From Niastella populi (GTDB taxonomy: Bacteria > Bacteroidota > Bacteroidia > Chitinophagales > Chitinophagaceae): DNA of 64,000 nt. The stretch is from the NCBI RefSeq assembly GCF_002078015.1, contig NZ_LWBP01000199.1, positions 248,001-312,000 on the forward strand, given 5' to 3'. This document shows, one piece after another, positions 8,813-16,683 of the stretch (the first letter of the stretch is position 1; the number at the start of each line of letters is the position of its first letter). The notes under the pieces are model-generated. The model worked only from the letters and a program-made list of their open reading frames with translations, ran no database searches and had not been told where the DNA came from. The translations under genes and the position numbers were made by a program.

Positions 8813-9871
8813 CTACTGGCGTTTCCCGTACAAACTTCCGTTCTTCGTTTTCAGGAACTTCTCAAAAGGTATTTCTTCCTGTTTAATAAATCCTTTCTGG
8901 GGCAGCTCTTTATTGGCCACCATTTCCACTACGGCGGCTACAGATGCGGCGGTTGTCCAGGAAATAGCGCGCCACTCTTTGCCATTGATCGTAATGGGAT
9001 GATATGCCTGGTAAAATTCTTCCCTTGCCAGCTCCTGCCCCTTCCAGCCTTCCACAACCGCATACACATACACTACATCTTCCCTTACCGGTGGTTTGGC
9101 TTCCGTTAGTATTTGTTCAGTCAACTCACGTTTATCTTTCAAAATCAGTTCATATAATAAAAATCGCATCAACCGGGCATGACCGGGATACCGGATGGTT
9201 TTGTAGTTCAGCGTATCTACTTTTCCTTCCAGTGTTTCGCACAAAGTGCCCAAACCACCGCTGGTGCTGAAAGCTTCGAACTCCTGCCCTTCTATATTGA
9301 TCTGTTCAATACCATCGAGCGAGGGCACCATTTTACGGATGCCATTGTGTATCACCTCCGCATCGTTTATATATTCATTGATAACACCGGCCGGCGACCA
9401 GGTGAATGAATAGGCCATTAAACCATTGGGAAAACGGGGCAATGCACCTACGCGCAGTTCCACATCGCGCAATTTGGTAAAACGATGGCACAGATCGGCG
9501 CCTACGATACCGATAAAACCCGGGGCCAGTCCGCATTGCGGAGCCATAACGCCCTTTGAGGTTTCGGCCATTTTGCGGATAGCGCTGGTAGTGGGAACAT
9601 CTTCGGTAAGATCGAAATAGTGAATACCGGTTTTGAACGCGGCTTCGGCAACAGGCAGGTTCAGGTTGTAAGGCAGACACGATACCACGGCATCCTGTTT
9701 TGACAACAGGTCTTCCAGGAATTTAGCGTCCTGGATATTTCCGGTAACTACTTTGAATGGCAGATCAGCGGGTGATTTCTGGTCAACACCGGTAACAGTA
9801 AATACATCGTTCAGCAATGTGGCTACCAGTGAACCCACCTTGCCCAGTCCGATAACGGCAATATTTTTCAT
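8813..9871 (-). CDS. Saccharopine dehydrogenase family protein
   Basis: 352 residues. An N-terminal Rossmann fold opens with AVIGLGKVGSLVATLL and continues through DAVVSCLPYNLNLPVAEAA and HYFDLTEDV; the rest (about 115-345) is the saccharopine-dehydrogenase C-terminal substrate domain with CGLAPGFIGIVGADL and TSGGLGTLCETLEG. Family members convert saccharopine to 2-aminoadipate semialdehyde plus glutamate (LYS9-like) or act on related amino acids. Next to the HglS-like gene this fits a lysine-to-2-oxoadipate-to-2-hydroxyglutarate route. No lysine-ketoglutarate reductase or aminotransferase is in the window, so the pathway is incomplete here. Confidence 0.82.
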   Translation of the reverse strand: MKNIAVIGLGKVGSLVATLLNDVFTVTGVDQKSPADLPFKVVTGNIQDAKFLEDLLSKQDAVVSCLPYNLNLPVAEAAFKTGIHYFDLTEDVPTTSAIRKMAETSKGVMAPQCGLAPGFIGIVGADLCHRFTKLRDVELRVGALPRFPNGLMAYSFTWSPAGVINEYINDAEVIHNGIRKMVPSLDGIEQINIEGQEFEAFSTSGGLGTLCETLEGKVDTLNYKTIRYPGHARLMRFLLYELILKDKRELTEQILTEAKPPVREDVVYVYAVVEGWKGQELAREEFYQAYHPITINGKEWRAISWTTAASVAAVVEMVANKELPQKGFIKQEEIPFEKFLKTKNGSLYGKRQ

Positions 9872-10325
9872 ATCTTTTTATGAGTTAATACAATGAGTAA
9901 TAATATAATTAATCAACCAGCCTGTTTATTAAATGCAGACGGAATGTCAATTAAATATACAGCAACAGATCAGGATGGAGTACCGGCGACATCCAGTACT
10001 ATGAACATGAATATTATGGCACGTTGGCACATGCGCTGCGCAGAAATGCCAGGTAGGAGTAGAATATTTTTACGTTGTCGTTCACTATGCGAATGTAATA
10101 AAAAAAGCTAAAAGCACAAGGCTGAAGGCTGAACGCTAGCTCACTATTGAGCTACCTGCCTACTTTCCGAGGCTTATCGCAATGGGGCATGCAGGTGCAG
10201 AAAACCGCAAATAGAAAAGGTTAACGCCTATTCGCGAGCCAGTATTTATGTTAAGCGTTTAACGTTCAGCATATTTCGCGAGCCTGTATTAGCCTTTGGC
10301 TTTATGCCTTCAGCTTTTAGCGTAT
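9872..10325. repeat. Intergenic region with a long imperfect hairpin of degenerate words
   Basis: No convincing gene; a 72-codon frame starting at 9893 resembles no protein. From about 10107 to 10325 the sequence is built of words such as AAGGCTGAAGGCTGAACGC and, on the other side, their complement, with a perfect GCTAAAAGC (10107-10115) / GCTTTTAGC (10313-10321) pair closing the arms. CGCGAGCC.GTATT occurs twice inside. The same words (GCTGAA, GGC, AAAGC) make up the 75-bp array at 31009. Confidence 0.6.
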
Positions 10326-12008
10326 TTAGAGATCACTATACATCTTCTTCAACCCCGTTTTTATATAATCAGGCAAATTCATTTGCCCTGCTACTTTCTT
10401 AAAAAACGAGCTATCACCTGCAACGGTAAGAGCATCGAGTTTTATGGGCACCAGCACATCGGGCGTTATTTCCATGGGCGCCAGTTTTTTCAATGGCAGG
10501 CCATGTTTTACCATGGGGTCGAAGTTGGGTCGCACCGCCTCGCCTTCATCTTCATTATGATCGAGCACCAGCACCCATTCGGGTTCGGCAGTAGCCTCCA
10601 AACGATCTTTTAAAGGCACCAGGAACCGGTTCCCCTCTTTATCCAACATCCCGCGCAACGGCAATGAACGGGTGGCCAGTTTCCTGATATTAAGCAAACC
10701 ATCCTTTACACGTTGCGTAGCTGCTGAAAGGGTCAGCGTGCCAACCACAGGGTCCTGCGTTGTCTGCTGCAGGAAGAAAAGTTTCGCTTTTTTATTGATC
10801 GTCTTTTTTTCCATACCGCTGCTGCTGCCGAACTTTCGCATCAGCGTGGCATCGCCATAACGTGGGGTACCGTTCACCGCTACCAGCGTTATGCTTTTTT
10901 CTGAAGCCTGCAAAAGCGTTTTGTATGGATCGTTCCCCTGCCCTTTTATTACTATAAGATCGGCGCGTTTGCCTTTCTGCAGCGTACCCAGCTCTTTATC
11001 CCACTTTATAATTTTGGCGGCATTCTTTGTAGCCATGGCCACCAGTTCATAGTCGGTGAACAATTTACCATTGGCTTCATTGTACAGTTTGGCCACTTTC
11101 AGTTCGCCCAGTAAATTCTTGCTGCCGCTGGGCGACCAGTCACTGCCCAGCGCAATGGTAATACCACTTTCCTTTGCGCTTTTGATATCGGCTGTTTGTC
11201 CGTATAACAACAGGTTGCTGAATGGCGACCATACCATGGATGCGCCTTTCTGTTCCATGATGTTGAAGTCCTGCTTTTGCAATGCCACACAGTGTATACC
11301 GCACAGTGAGGGTCCAATGGCCCACTCGTTGGCACGGAATTGCAGGTTCTCGAAATGCCTGCGGGCCGATGCATTCGTACCCTCGCTCAAATGCAGCAAC
11401 AGGCAACTGCTTTTCTGTATTTGCCTGGAGAACTTTTCCGCATCGCGTGCAGTAATATCGGGAATACGCGCAACTACGTTCGGCAGGTCGGTATCGGCGG
11501 TCTCTTCCACATTGCGTACGATGCCGCGGTAATATTTTTTAATACCTGCATTGCTGAAAAGCATAATGCCCTGTGAAGTGGTAACGCCGCCGGCAAGGCA
11601 TTTACATTCCACATACCGCACAATGGCTTCCACATACCCCTTTGTTTTCCCCAGCAGGTTCATGGGATAGCTGATGTTTTGTTTATACGGGTCAATGCCG
11701 CTCCATTGCGCCCGGTTCTCGTACCGTTTGGGTACGTTCCACATGGGCAGACAATTATAACTTAAGTGATTGTGCAACTCGATAAACCCGGGGAAGATGG
11801 TGCCCTTTGTTTTGTATACGGGAACACCGGTGAGTGTATCCGGTACAGGTTTACTATCGGGCACAATGGCCTCTATACGGGCGGCATTGATATAGATGGT
11901 GCCTTTTACAATTTCGTTGGGGCCGGCCATGGTTACAATGGTGCCATGTAAACCATAACGGGCGCTTTCCAGTGGATCTATCGGGGGCTTTGAAGGTTTC
12001 TTAGCCAT
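10326..12008 (-). CDS. Amidohydrolase family protein with a long C-terminal extension
   Basis: 560 residues from the ATG at 12008; a longer frame to 12074 would overlap the upstream gene. The metal-dependent hydrolase domain shows ELHNHLSYN (HxH), LLLHLSEG, CGIHCVAL and LGSDWSPSG with the catalytic Asp, the set seen in mononuclear deaminases and chlorohydrolases of the AtzA/TrzN/guanine-deaminase branch, with KRADLIVIKG near residue 380 closing the usual fold. A further 170 or so residues follow that I cannot assign. It probably acts on a C-N or C-Cl bond of a small heterocycle, but no substrate can be named. Only one base separates it from the stop of the UDG-like gene, so the two are translationally coupled. 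Confidence 0.8.
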   Translation of the reverse strand: MAKKPSKPPIDPLESARYGLHGTIVTMAGPNEIVKGTIYINAARIEAIVPDSKPVPDTLTGVPVYKTKGTIFPGFIELHNHLSYNCLPMWNVPKRYENRAQWSGIDPYKQNISYPMNLLGKTKGYVEAIVRYVECKCLAGGVTTSQGIMLFSNAGIKKYYRGIVRNVEETADTDLPNVVARIPDITARDAEKFSRQIQKSSCLLLHLSEGTNASARRHFENLQFRANEWAIGPSLCGIHCVALQKQDFNIMEQKGASMVWSPFSNLLLYGQTADIKSAKESGITIALGSDWSPSGSKNLLGELKVAKLYNEANGKLFTDYELVAMATKNAAKIIKWDKELGTLQKGKRADLIVIKGQGNDPYKTLLQASEKSITLVAVNGTPRYGDATLMRKFGSSSGMEKKTINKKAKLFFLQQTTQDPVVGTLTLSAATQRVKDGLLNIRKLATRSLPLRGMLDKEGNRFLVPLKDRLEATAEPEWVLVLDHNEDEGEAVRPNFDPMVKHGLPLKKLAPMEITPDVLVPIKLDALTVAGDSSFFKKVAGQMNLPDYIKTGLKKMYSDL

Positions 12009-12009
12009 A

Positions 12010-12795
12010 TCAGTTGAATTTAGGGGCTTTCCATTCAAGGGTGTGACGGTCATCGGGTGAAGGCCTGCTAACACTGTTCATACCACGCTTTTTTCTAAAG
12101 AAGGCGTCGTTCCCGAACCATTCGGGTAAACCAAACGGCAGATCGGCATGGGGAATGGCCGCATAATCCTGTTCGGCGAATTTGGCGCCATACAGTGGTT
12201 TATTGGCCGATGCGTCATCATCGGGTGTAATGATCTTGCGGAGTTCGGTCACAACGCGGTTCCAGTCGGTGAGCATTTTCTTTTCACCGGCTGCACCGCC
12301 GGAGTGATAACTGGGGTGATAGGTTTCAAAAACAGGGATATTGCCTTTTTTATCCCACAGGTCAACCGCTTTTTGTGCAACGGCGCCGAATGCCACCACC
12401 GCCTGCAGCGAAGGCTTCTTTAGCATATTGAATAACCTGTTGCGCCAGGCGGTAAGATCGGGGCGGCTTAGCAGTTTTATCCCATCGCTCAAATGGCTGG
12501 GGAATAATGCGTAGGAAAAGCCATTGAGCAGAACATACGATTGGGTTAGCCCGATCTTATTGAGAAAACCCTGCACCCGTTGTCCGGCATTGCCAACGAG
12601 GTTTCGGCCGGCTATACGTTCGGTTGGACCGGGATCTGAAGCCACACAAATGATCTTTGCGCTGCCATCGAGGCGGCCGCGATAGAATACCGGGCCCCAG
12701 TCGTACCAGAAATGTTCTTTGATTTCATCATGATCGGGCAGGGCTGCAAAGTGTTTGGCAAACGCAGCGCCGGGCCCTTTGTCGAACCGGATCAT
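12010..12795 (-). CDS. Uracil-DNA glycosylase superfamily protein
   Basis: 261 residues. The UDG-superfamily pattern is visible: IICVASDPGPTERIAGRNLVG (the active-site motif I region, with the NAGQRVQGFL helix), YVLLNGFSYALFP, VVAFGAVAQKAV and the HPSYH of motif II. This resembles family 4/5-like enzymes, which remove uracil or damaged bases from DNA, but no four-cysteine iron-sulfur pattern is seen. The C-terminal 70 residues (from about 190) are an unassigned tail. It is the first gene of a two-gene unit with the amidohydrolase, an odd pairing that may hint at nucleobase damage or salvage, which is speculative. Confidence 0.72.
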   Translation of the reverse strand: MIRFDKGPGAAFAKHFAALPDHDEIKEHFWYDWGPVFYRGRLDGSAKIICVASDPGPTERIAGRNLVGNAGQRVQGFLNKIGLTQSYVLLNGFSYALFPSHLSDGIKLLSRPDLTAWRNRLFNMLKKPSLQAVVAFGAVAQKAVDLWDKKGNIPVFETYHPSYHSGGAAGEKKMLTDWNRVVTELRKIITPDDDASANKPLYGAKFAEQDYAAIPHADLPFGLPEWFGNDAFFRKKRGMNSVSRPSPDDRHTLEWKAPKFN

Positions 12796-13246
12796 TGATT
12801 GTCAGGTTTAACGGTGAATCAATAATGTGGGTGCGGACAGGGTTATCATCGGGAATCGTGAATGCACTCGCGAAACGTGAAACGGCAAACCCCGACTTCA
12901 TCGGGCAGGCTGTGAAGGGGCTCGCGAAATTCCGGAGTTATTTACGACCTCGCGCCGCCCGATATTCAAGCCGGTTGCCCCGCCTTCGCTTACGCTTCGG
13001 ATGCCGACTTGTTCGCCGTAGCCTGGCGAAGACGAATTGCCGATTGCCGACAAAGGCCGCGCTGAGGCTTGCCGATTGCCGGTTCACGATTAACAACAGC
13101 CGCCTGGTCAACCTTAGCGAACAGGTACGGGAGAATTAGTTCATCAACAGTGAAGTCAGTTGCGGTGGGAATCTCAAGTAACTAAAGCTACTATATTACC
13201 GGTTTTATTTCAACCGTAGTTTTACTGATTTTCGTTATAGTTTGTA
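12796..13246. repeat. GC-rich intergenic word-repeat region
   Basis: No convincing gene: a 114-codon plus-strand frame here has a composition produced by repeats (RLPRLRLRFGCRLVRR). Words GCCGATTGCC and TTCGC recur, and AATCGTGAA (12854-12862) is the exact complement of TTCACGATT (13083-13091), enclosing about 220 bases of partly self-complementary sequence. Confidence 0.55.
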
Positions 13247-13345
13247 TTAAAAAGTATACCGGTTCAGCTCCTTAAGCGCTTTTTCAACGTCGGCCTCCTG
13301 CCACCAGCCCACTTCTTTATATTTTTTTGCTATCACGTCAGCCAT
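13247..13345 (-). CDS. Possible small protein or gene remnant (32 aa)
   Basis: Minus-strand ATG at 13345 opens MADVIAKKYKEVGWWQEADV and continues to a stop at 13247, ending NRYTF. The composition is that of a normal helical protein and differs from the repeat-rich surroundings. It may be a real microprotein or the C-terminal end of a lost gene. No family is recognised; no promoter box is obvious. Confidence 0.35.
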   Translation of the reverse strand: MADVIAKKYKEVGWWQEADVEKALKELNRYTF

Positions 13346-13456
13346 CTCTTTTTTGCTCAGTTGTTTACATTATTATTAAAGTATGATCATGAACAATTAT
13401 GTAAAAACGGTTAATTGTTACTGTTACAAGATAAGCATAGTAGTTGCCATGAGTTG

Positions 13457-15118
13457 TCAATCGTCATTTCCTTTACTTTCGAATGAGCTGAACACAGCGC
13501 TATTGGTAGTGGGCGCCCCATTCGACGTAGCATACATCGCGTACATACAACCTGTAAAACCACCGGCGGTTTGCGTGCTCAGGAAACTGGCGTCAACCCC
13601 TTCCTTCATCAGGCGCCAGTTGGTGCTCCCTTTTTCTGCATAATAAAAAGAATAGGCATTACCATTGGTTTGAATTCTCAATTTCAAAGGCTGATTGCCG
13701 GTTTGAATTTTAAACACTTCCAGTAACTGCGGCTGGCTCTGGTTCCTCCCGGGGCCTTTGTAGAGTTGCAATACCGGCTGTCCGTTATCAACCGACTGGC
13801 AGAGATAGTAATAATGTCTTTCGTTCTGGAATACTATCAACCCGGCTTTCTCCTGTTCACTGGCCGGGGTAAACGATAAAGCGGTGGCGGCATATCCCTT
13901 CAGGTGCGACTGCCTGAAACCGATAAATGCGGGATTGGCCTTTTCCTGCACCGTGGCTGGTTTTAGTTTTACAGTGAGCAACCCTTTTACGCTGTTGATA
14001 TGATACCACGGCTCACGAACGGTACGCAGGAACTGGTACCGGTAGCTGAGGTTGGTGTTTTTAAAATCGTCTTTGAAATGAAAATCGCTGTTATAAGGTA
14101 ACGGGCTTTTGGCGCTTGCACCGGGAATACTCAGTTTATCCGGCACCGGTTCATTTGGTTTCAGTATGTTGGGCCAGCCATCTTTCCACTCAACTTTTGC
14201 CATAAAGGTTTCGCGGCCGGTATTGTAGTGATCGCCGGAATAGGGCCGACAACCGAGAAATACGGCGTACCAGTTGCCATCGCTTGCATTCACAAAATCG
14301 GCATGACCGGTTGAGGTAACCGGGTGCCGCCGGTTTGCATCCAAAGTGCGCTGGGTAAGTATGGGATTGCCTTTATAGCTTTCATAAGGCCCGTCCACTT
14401 TTTTACTTCTGAAAATAACGGCGGAATGATTGAACGCGGTGCCGCCTTCGGCACATAACAGATAATAATAACCGTTGTATTTAAATATATGCGGCCCTTC
14501 TATCCATACAGGCTTCTGCGTTATATCGGTACCACCATCGATCAGCAGTTTTTCCTCTCCCTTTGTTTGCATGGTGGCGAGGTCCATCTCATACATCCTG
14601 ATGGTGCGGTGGCCGTCGTACTGCGGTTTATCATCGGGCGCCACGCTGTTGTAGATGATATATGCTTTTCCATTATCGTCGAAGAACATGGACGGATCTA
14701 TTCCCTTTACCGCCGGCAAATACACGGGGTTACTCCAGGCACTTTTGGGATTTTTGGTAGTAATGATAAAGTTGCCGCCTTTATCGATATTGGTGCAGGT
14801 AATGTAAAAAGTGCCTTTGTAGAAACGAATGGCAGGCGCGAATAACCCGCGCGACACCCCGGCCTCATCCAGATCGAGCTGTTCGGGGCGGTCCATGGCA
14901 AACCCCAGCTGTACCCAATTCACCATATCATTGCTTTTAAACACCGGCAACCCCGGATAGTACGCAAAGGTGGAATTCACCAGGTAATAATCGTTGCCGG
15001 CACGGCAAATGGAGGGATCGGGATAAAAGCCCGCCAAAATGGGGTTGTCTATTTTTGCTGTCTGCGACTGAATGGTTTGGGCAATAAACAGGGTTGCTAT
15101 GAAGAATATTCTTTTCAT
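13457..15118 (-). CDS. Glycoside hydrolase family 43 (beta-xylosidase/arabinofuranosidase type)
   Basis: 553 residues. A 19-residue signal peptide ends SQTA. The five-bladed GH43 domain follows: NPILAGFYPDPSIC holds the catalytic-base Asp, KGIDPSMFFDD the pKa-modulating Asp, and WIEGPHIFK the general-acid Glu; TGHADFV and WYAVFLGCRP are typical of the XynB-like subfamily. From about residue 345 a beta-sandwich domain of the GH43 C-terminal type follows. Family members release xylose or arabinose from plant hemicellulose oligomers; exact specificity is unknown. It lies in the same neighbourhood as a divergent SusC/SusD pair, which may import the products. Confidence 0.87.
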   Translation of the reverse strand: MKRIFFIATLFIAQTIQSQTAKIDNPILAGFYPDPSICRAGNDYYLVNSTFAYYPGLPVFKSNDMVNWVQLGFAMDRPEQLDLDEAGVSRGLFAPAIRFYKGTFYITCTNIDKGGNFIITTKNPKSAWSNPVYLPAVKGIDPSMFFDDNGKAYIIYNSVAPDDKPQYDGHRTIRMYEMDLATMQTKGEEKLLIDGGTDITQKPVWIEGPHIFKYNGYYYLLCAEGGTAFNHSAVIFRSKKVDGPYESYKGNPILTQRTLDANRRHPVTSTGHADFVNASDGNWYAVFLGCRPYSGDHYNTGRETFMAKVEWKDGWPNILKPNEPVPDKLSIPGASAKSPLPYNSDFHFKDDFKNTNLSYRYQFLRTVREPWYHINSVKGLLTVKLKPATVQEKANPAFIGFRQSHLKGYAATALSFTPASEQEKAGLIVFQNERHYYYLCQSVDNGQPVLQLYKGPGRNQSQPQLLEVFKIQTGNQPLKLRIQTNGNAYSFYYAEKGSTNWRLMKEGVDASFLSTQTAGGFTGCMYAMYATSNGAPTTNSAVFSSFESKGNDD

Positions 15119-15420
15119 TGGTGAATCGTGGTGTTGTGTTTTTTGAAGTAGGAAGTATGATGCAGGAAGTATGAAGAGCCCGGATCTCCTGGCTCAAAAT
15201 CAATTTCGTCATATTCCTGTCCCAGACTTTTACCTCTTAAGAAGCTCTAATTTAAGAAATTATCATCAACTGTATTTCCTACTTAAAATAAGAAATTGTT
15301 TTATACATTTTTACTCCCCTTCGCTTTTTTGGCATTAATCAGCCCTACTGCACCCGTAAAAAAAAAAACTGCACGCTGAAATTCAGCGTGCAGCATAAAA
15401 GTTATCTATAAGAAATCAAT
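15119..15420. other. Intergenic region between GH43 gene and small protein gene
   Basis: Holds the terminator at 15369-15393 for the small gene upstream, a GAAGTAGGAAGTATG / CAGGAAGTATGAAG direct word repeat at about 15146-15177, and GAGCC...GGCTC (15176-15195), a small hairpin. No gene is seen. Confidence 0.45.
15358..15393 (-). terminator. Rho-independent terminator of the 84-aa protein gene
   Basis: CTGCACGCTG (15369-15378) pairs perfectly with CAGCGTGCAG (15384-15393) around AAATT. On the minus strand it is followed by eleven T (15368 down to 15358), a textbook terminator, 28 bp after the stop of the gene at 15421. Confidence 0.93.
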
Positions 15421-15675
15421 CTAGCGCAACCAGGTGATCTTGCCATATTTTGTAGGTCTGTATTGCTGCGAAGCCTCATCAAAATAATACGTACACACAG
15501 AAAAATGGTCCCACTCACAAACATAATCATATCCTTCAATGCCGGCGGGATAAAACTTGTCGCCTGATTTGTAATATTGAGTAACCTGAGCCTTTGGAGC
15601 TTTTGAAGAAGCGATAGCAGCAGCGGCGCTGATAATGATAGCGGATGCATGCAGGATAAGCGTTCTTTTTCCCAT
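15421..15675 (-). CDS. Small exported protein, 84 aa
   Basis: An N-terminal hydrophobic stretch (ILHASAIIISAAAAIASS) looks like a signal peptide. The remainder is short, with two cysteines spaced CEWDHFSVC and aromatic residues. It resembles the small exported Bacteroidota proteins of the DUF6520/NVEAL style, with a final cysteine pair that may form a disulfide. It has its own terminator, so it is a separate transcription unit. Function unknown; family placement is tentative. Confidence 0.65.
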   Translation of the reverse strand: MGKRTLILHASAIIISAAAAIASSKAPKAQVTQYYKSGDKFYPAGIEGYDYVCEWDHFSVCTYYFDEASQQYRPTKYGKITWLR

Positions 15676-15739
15676 AGAAAATTTATTAAGGTTTAATAAT
15701 GATCTAAATATACGTAAATAACCTCAATGCACAATCGCA

Positions 15740-16210
15740 TTAAAATTCTTTGTATTTAGCTTTCTTTAGCAGTTTGAAACAGGCACCTGCTGTTTCGGGA
15801 TTTTCTGCCAGCATCGGATGAAGTTGTTTCCAGGTAGTGATGATGTGGCTGCTGTCCCTGTGCAAACTGAACAACACATCACCGGGCTCGAAATCCTGCG
15901 AACCGTCGAGGTATTTGTTATATACGACATCTACCCCTGATGAATCGCCTGAAAGTGTGGTGAGTAATTTTATATATGTTGTGAGGCCTGTTATTTCGAG
16001 TGTGCCGAAACAGGTATCGCTTGTTTGAGCAACCGATAATTCCCATTCCATGATCTTGTTAATGCCGGTTGCCGTAGGCACGGGATCTTCGTGAAAAACA
16101 TAACTCCCTACCCAGTCAGAACAATGGATAAATGTGTTTGTTTTTGAACAGGAGCACATATTTAGCAATAACAACAATACAGGCATTACAATAAGTAACG
16201 ATCTTTTCAT
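15740..16210 (-). CDS. DUF5991-like lipoprotein, 156 aa
   Basis: The N-terminus MKRSLLIVMPVLLLLLNMCS is a lipoprotein signal with the cysteine near residue 19-21. After it comes WVGSYVFHEDPVP, MEWELSV, CFGTLEITGLTTYIKL and FEPGDVLFSLHRDSSHIITTW, the beta-rich layout of DUF5991 proteins, which have a lipocalin-like look. It probably faces the periplasm. It is 64 bp upstream of the small exported protein on the same strand, but that gene has its own terminator. Function unknown. Confidence 0.7.
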   Translation of the reverse strand: MKRSLLIVMPVLLLLLNMCSCSKTNTFIHCSDWVGSYVFHEDPVPTATGINKIMEWELSVAQTSDTCFGTLEITGLTTYIKLLTTLSGDSSGVDVVYNKYLDGSQDFEPGDVLFSLHRDSSHIITTWKQLHPMLAENPETAGACFKLLKKAKYKEF

Positions 16211-16600
16211 AGCGTCAGGATATTTTAAAGTTACCGGTTGCCGGGTTTAAACCTCATGATCCGGTTCCGAATTTGGCGTATCCGCGCTTAGCGCTAAGCG
16301 TTTTGCGTTTACTGCTATTCGTTTTGCATTCAGCTTTGTGACCGGTTATTGAGTTTTGAGATACTTCCGGCTATGGGTGGAGGCTTTTACAAATGCCGAT
16401 TAATTATAATAGGAGCATTGTATTGATACGGGCAGCAATTTCATAATTTCTCCGGTATTCACTGATGGTTTTTCGGTGTTGTGGATAAAATAACAGATCA
16501 ACGGCCCGATAATTTCGATTTTCAGTAAAGATGAAGGAATACTATCCGCCTGTAAATAACCTACCGGCGACATCATATAATAATTCATTCATGATCACAA
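16211..16600. other. Divergent intergenic region upstream of susC
   Basis: Holds the perfect 16-bp palindrome CGCTTAGCGCTAAGCG at 16285-16300 followed by GCGTTTTGCGTTT-type words. A 62-codon minus-strand frame (16400-16588) begins MNYYMMSPVGYLQADSIPSS; it has fairly normal composition but no recognisable family and I do not call it a gene. Confidence 0.45.
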
Positions 16601-16614
16601 CGGAAACGTTTCCG
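16601..16614. promoter_or_regulatory. Perfect 14-bp palindrome, LacI-family-like operator
   Basis: CGGAAACGTTTCCG is fully self-complementary and contains GAAACGTTTC, the core typical of LacI/GalR-family operators. It is 70 bp upstream of the susC ATG at 16684, a place suited to control the SusC/SusD pair. No LacI-type gene is in the window, so the regulator is unknown. Confidence 0.6.
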
Positions 16615-16683
16615 TAAATAAAGCGTGCATATATATGAAATTGGCTTAAAATTACTTATTGCTATTTACCTAAAACAATTGCT

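Noticed and set aside
9893-10111. 72-codon frame after the saccharopine dehydrogenase start region
   Set aside because: Composition is unlike a protein and it lies in the promoter region of the neighbouring gene.
12795-13139. 114-codon plus-strand protein
   Set aside because: The frame follows the word repeats (Arg/Leu-rich), and resembles no protein.
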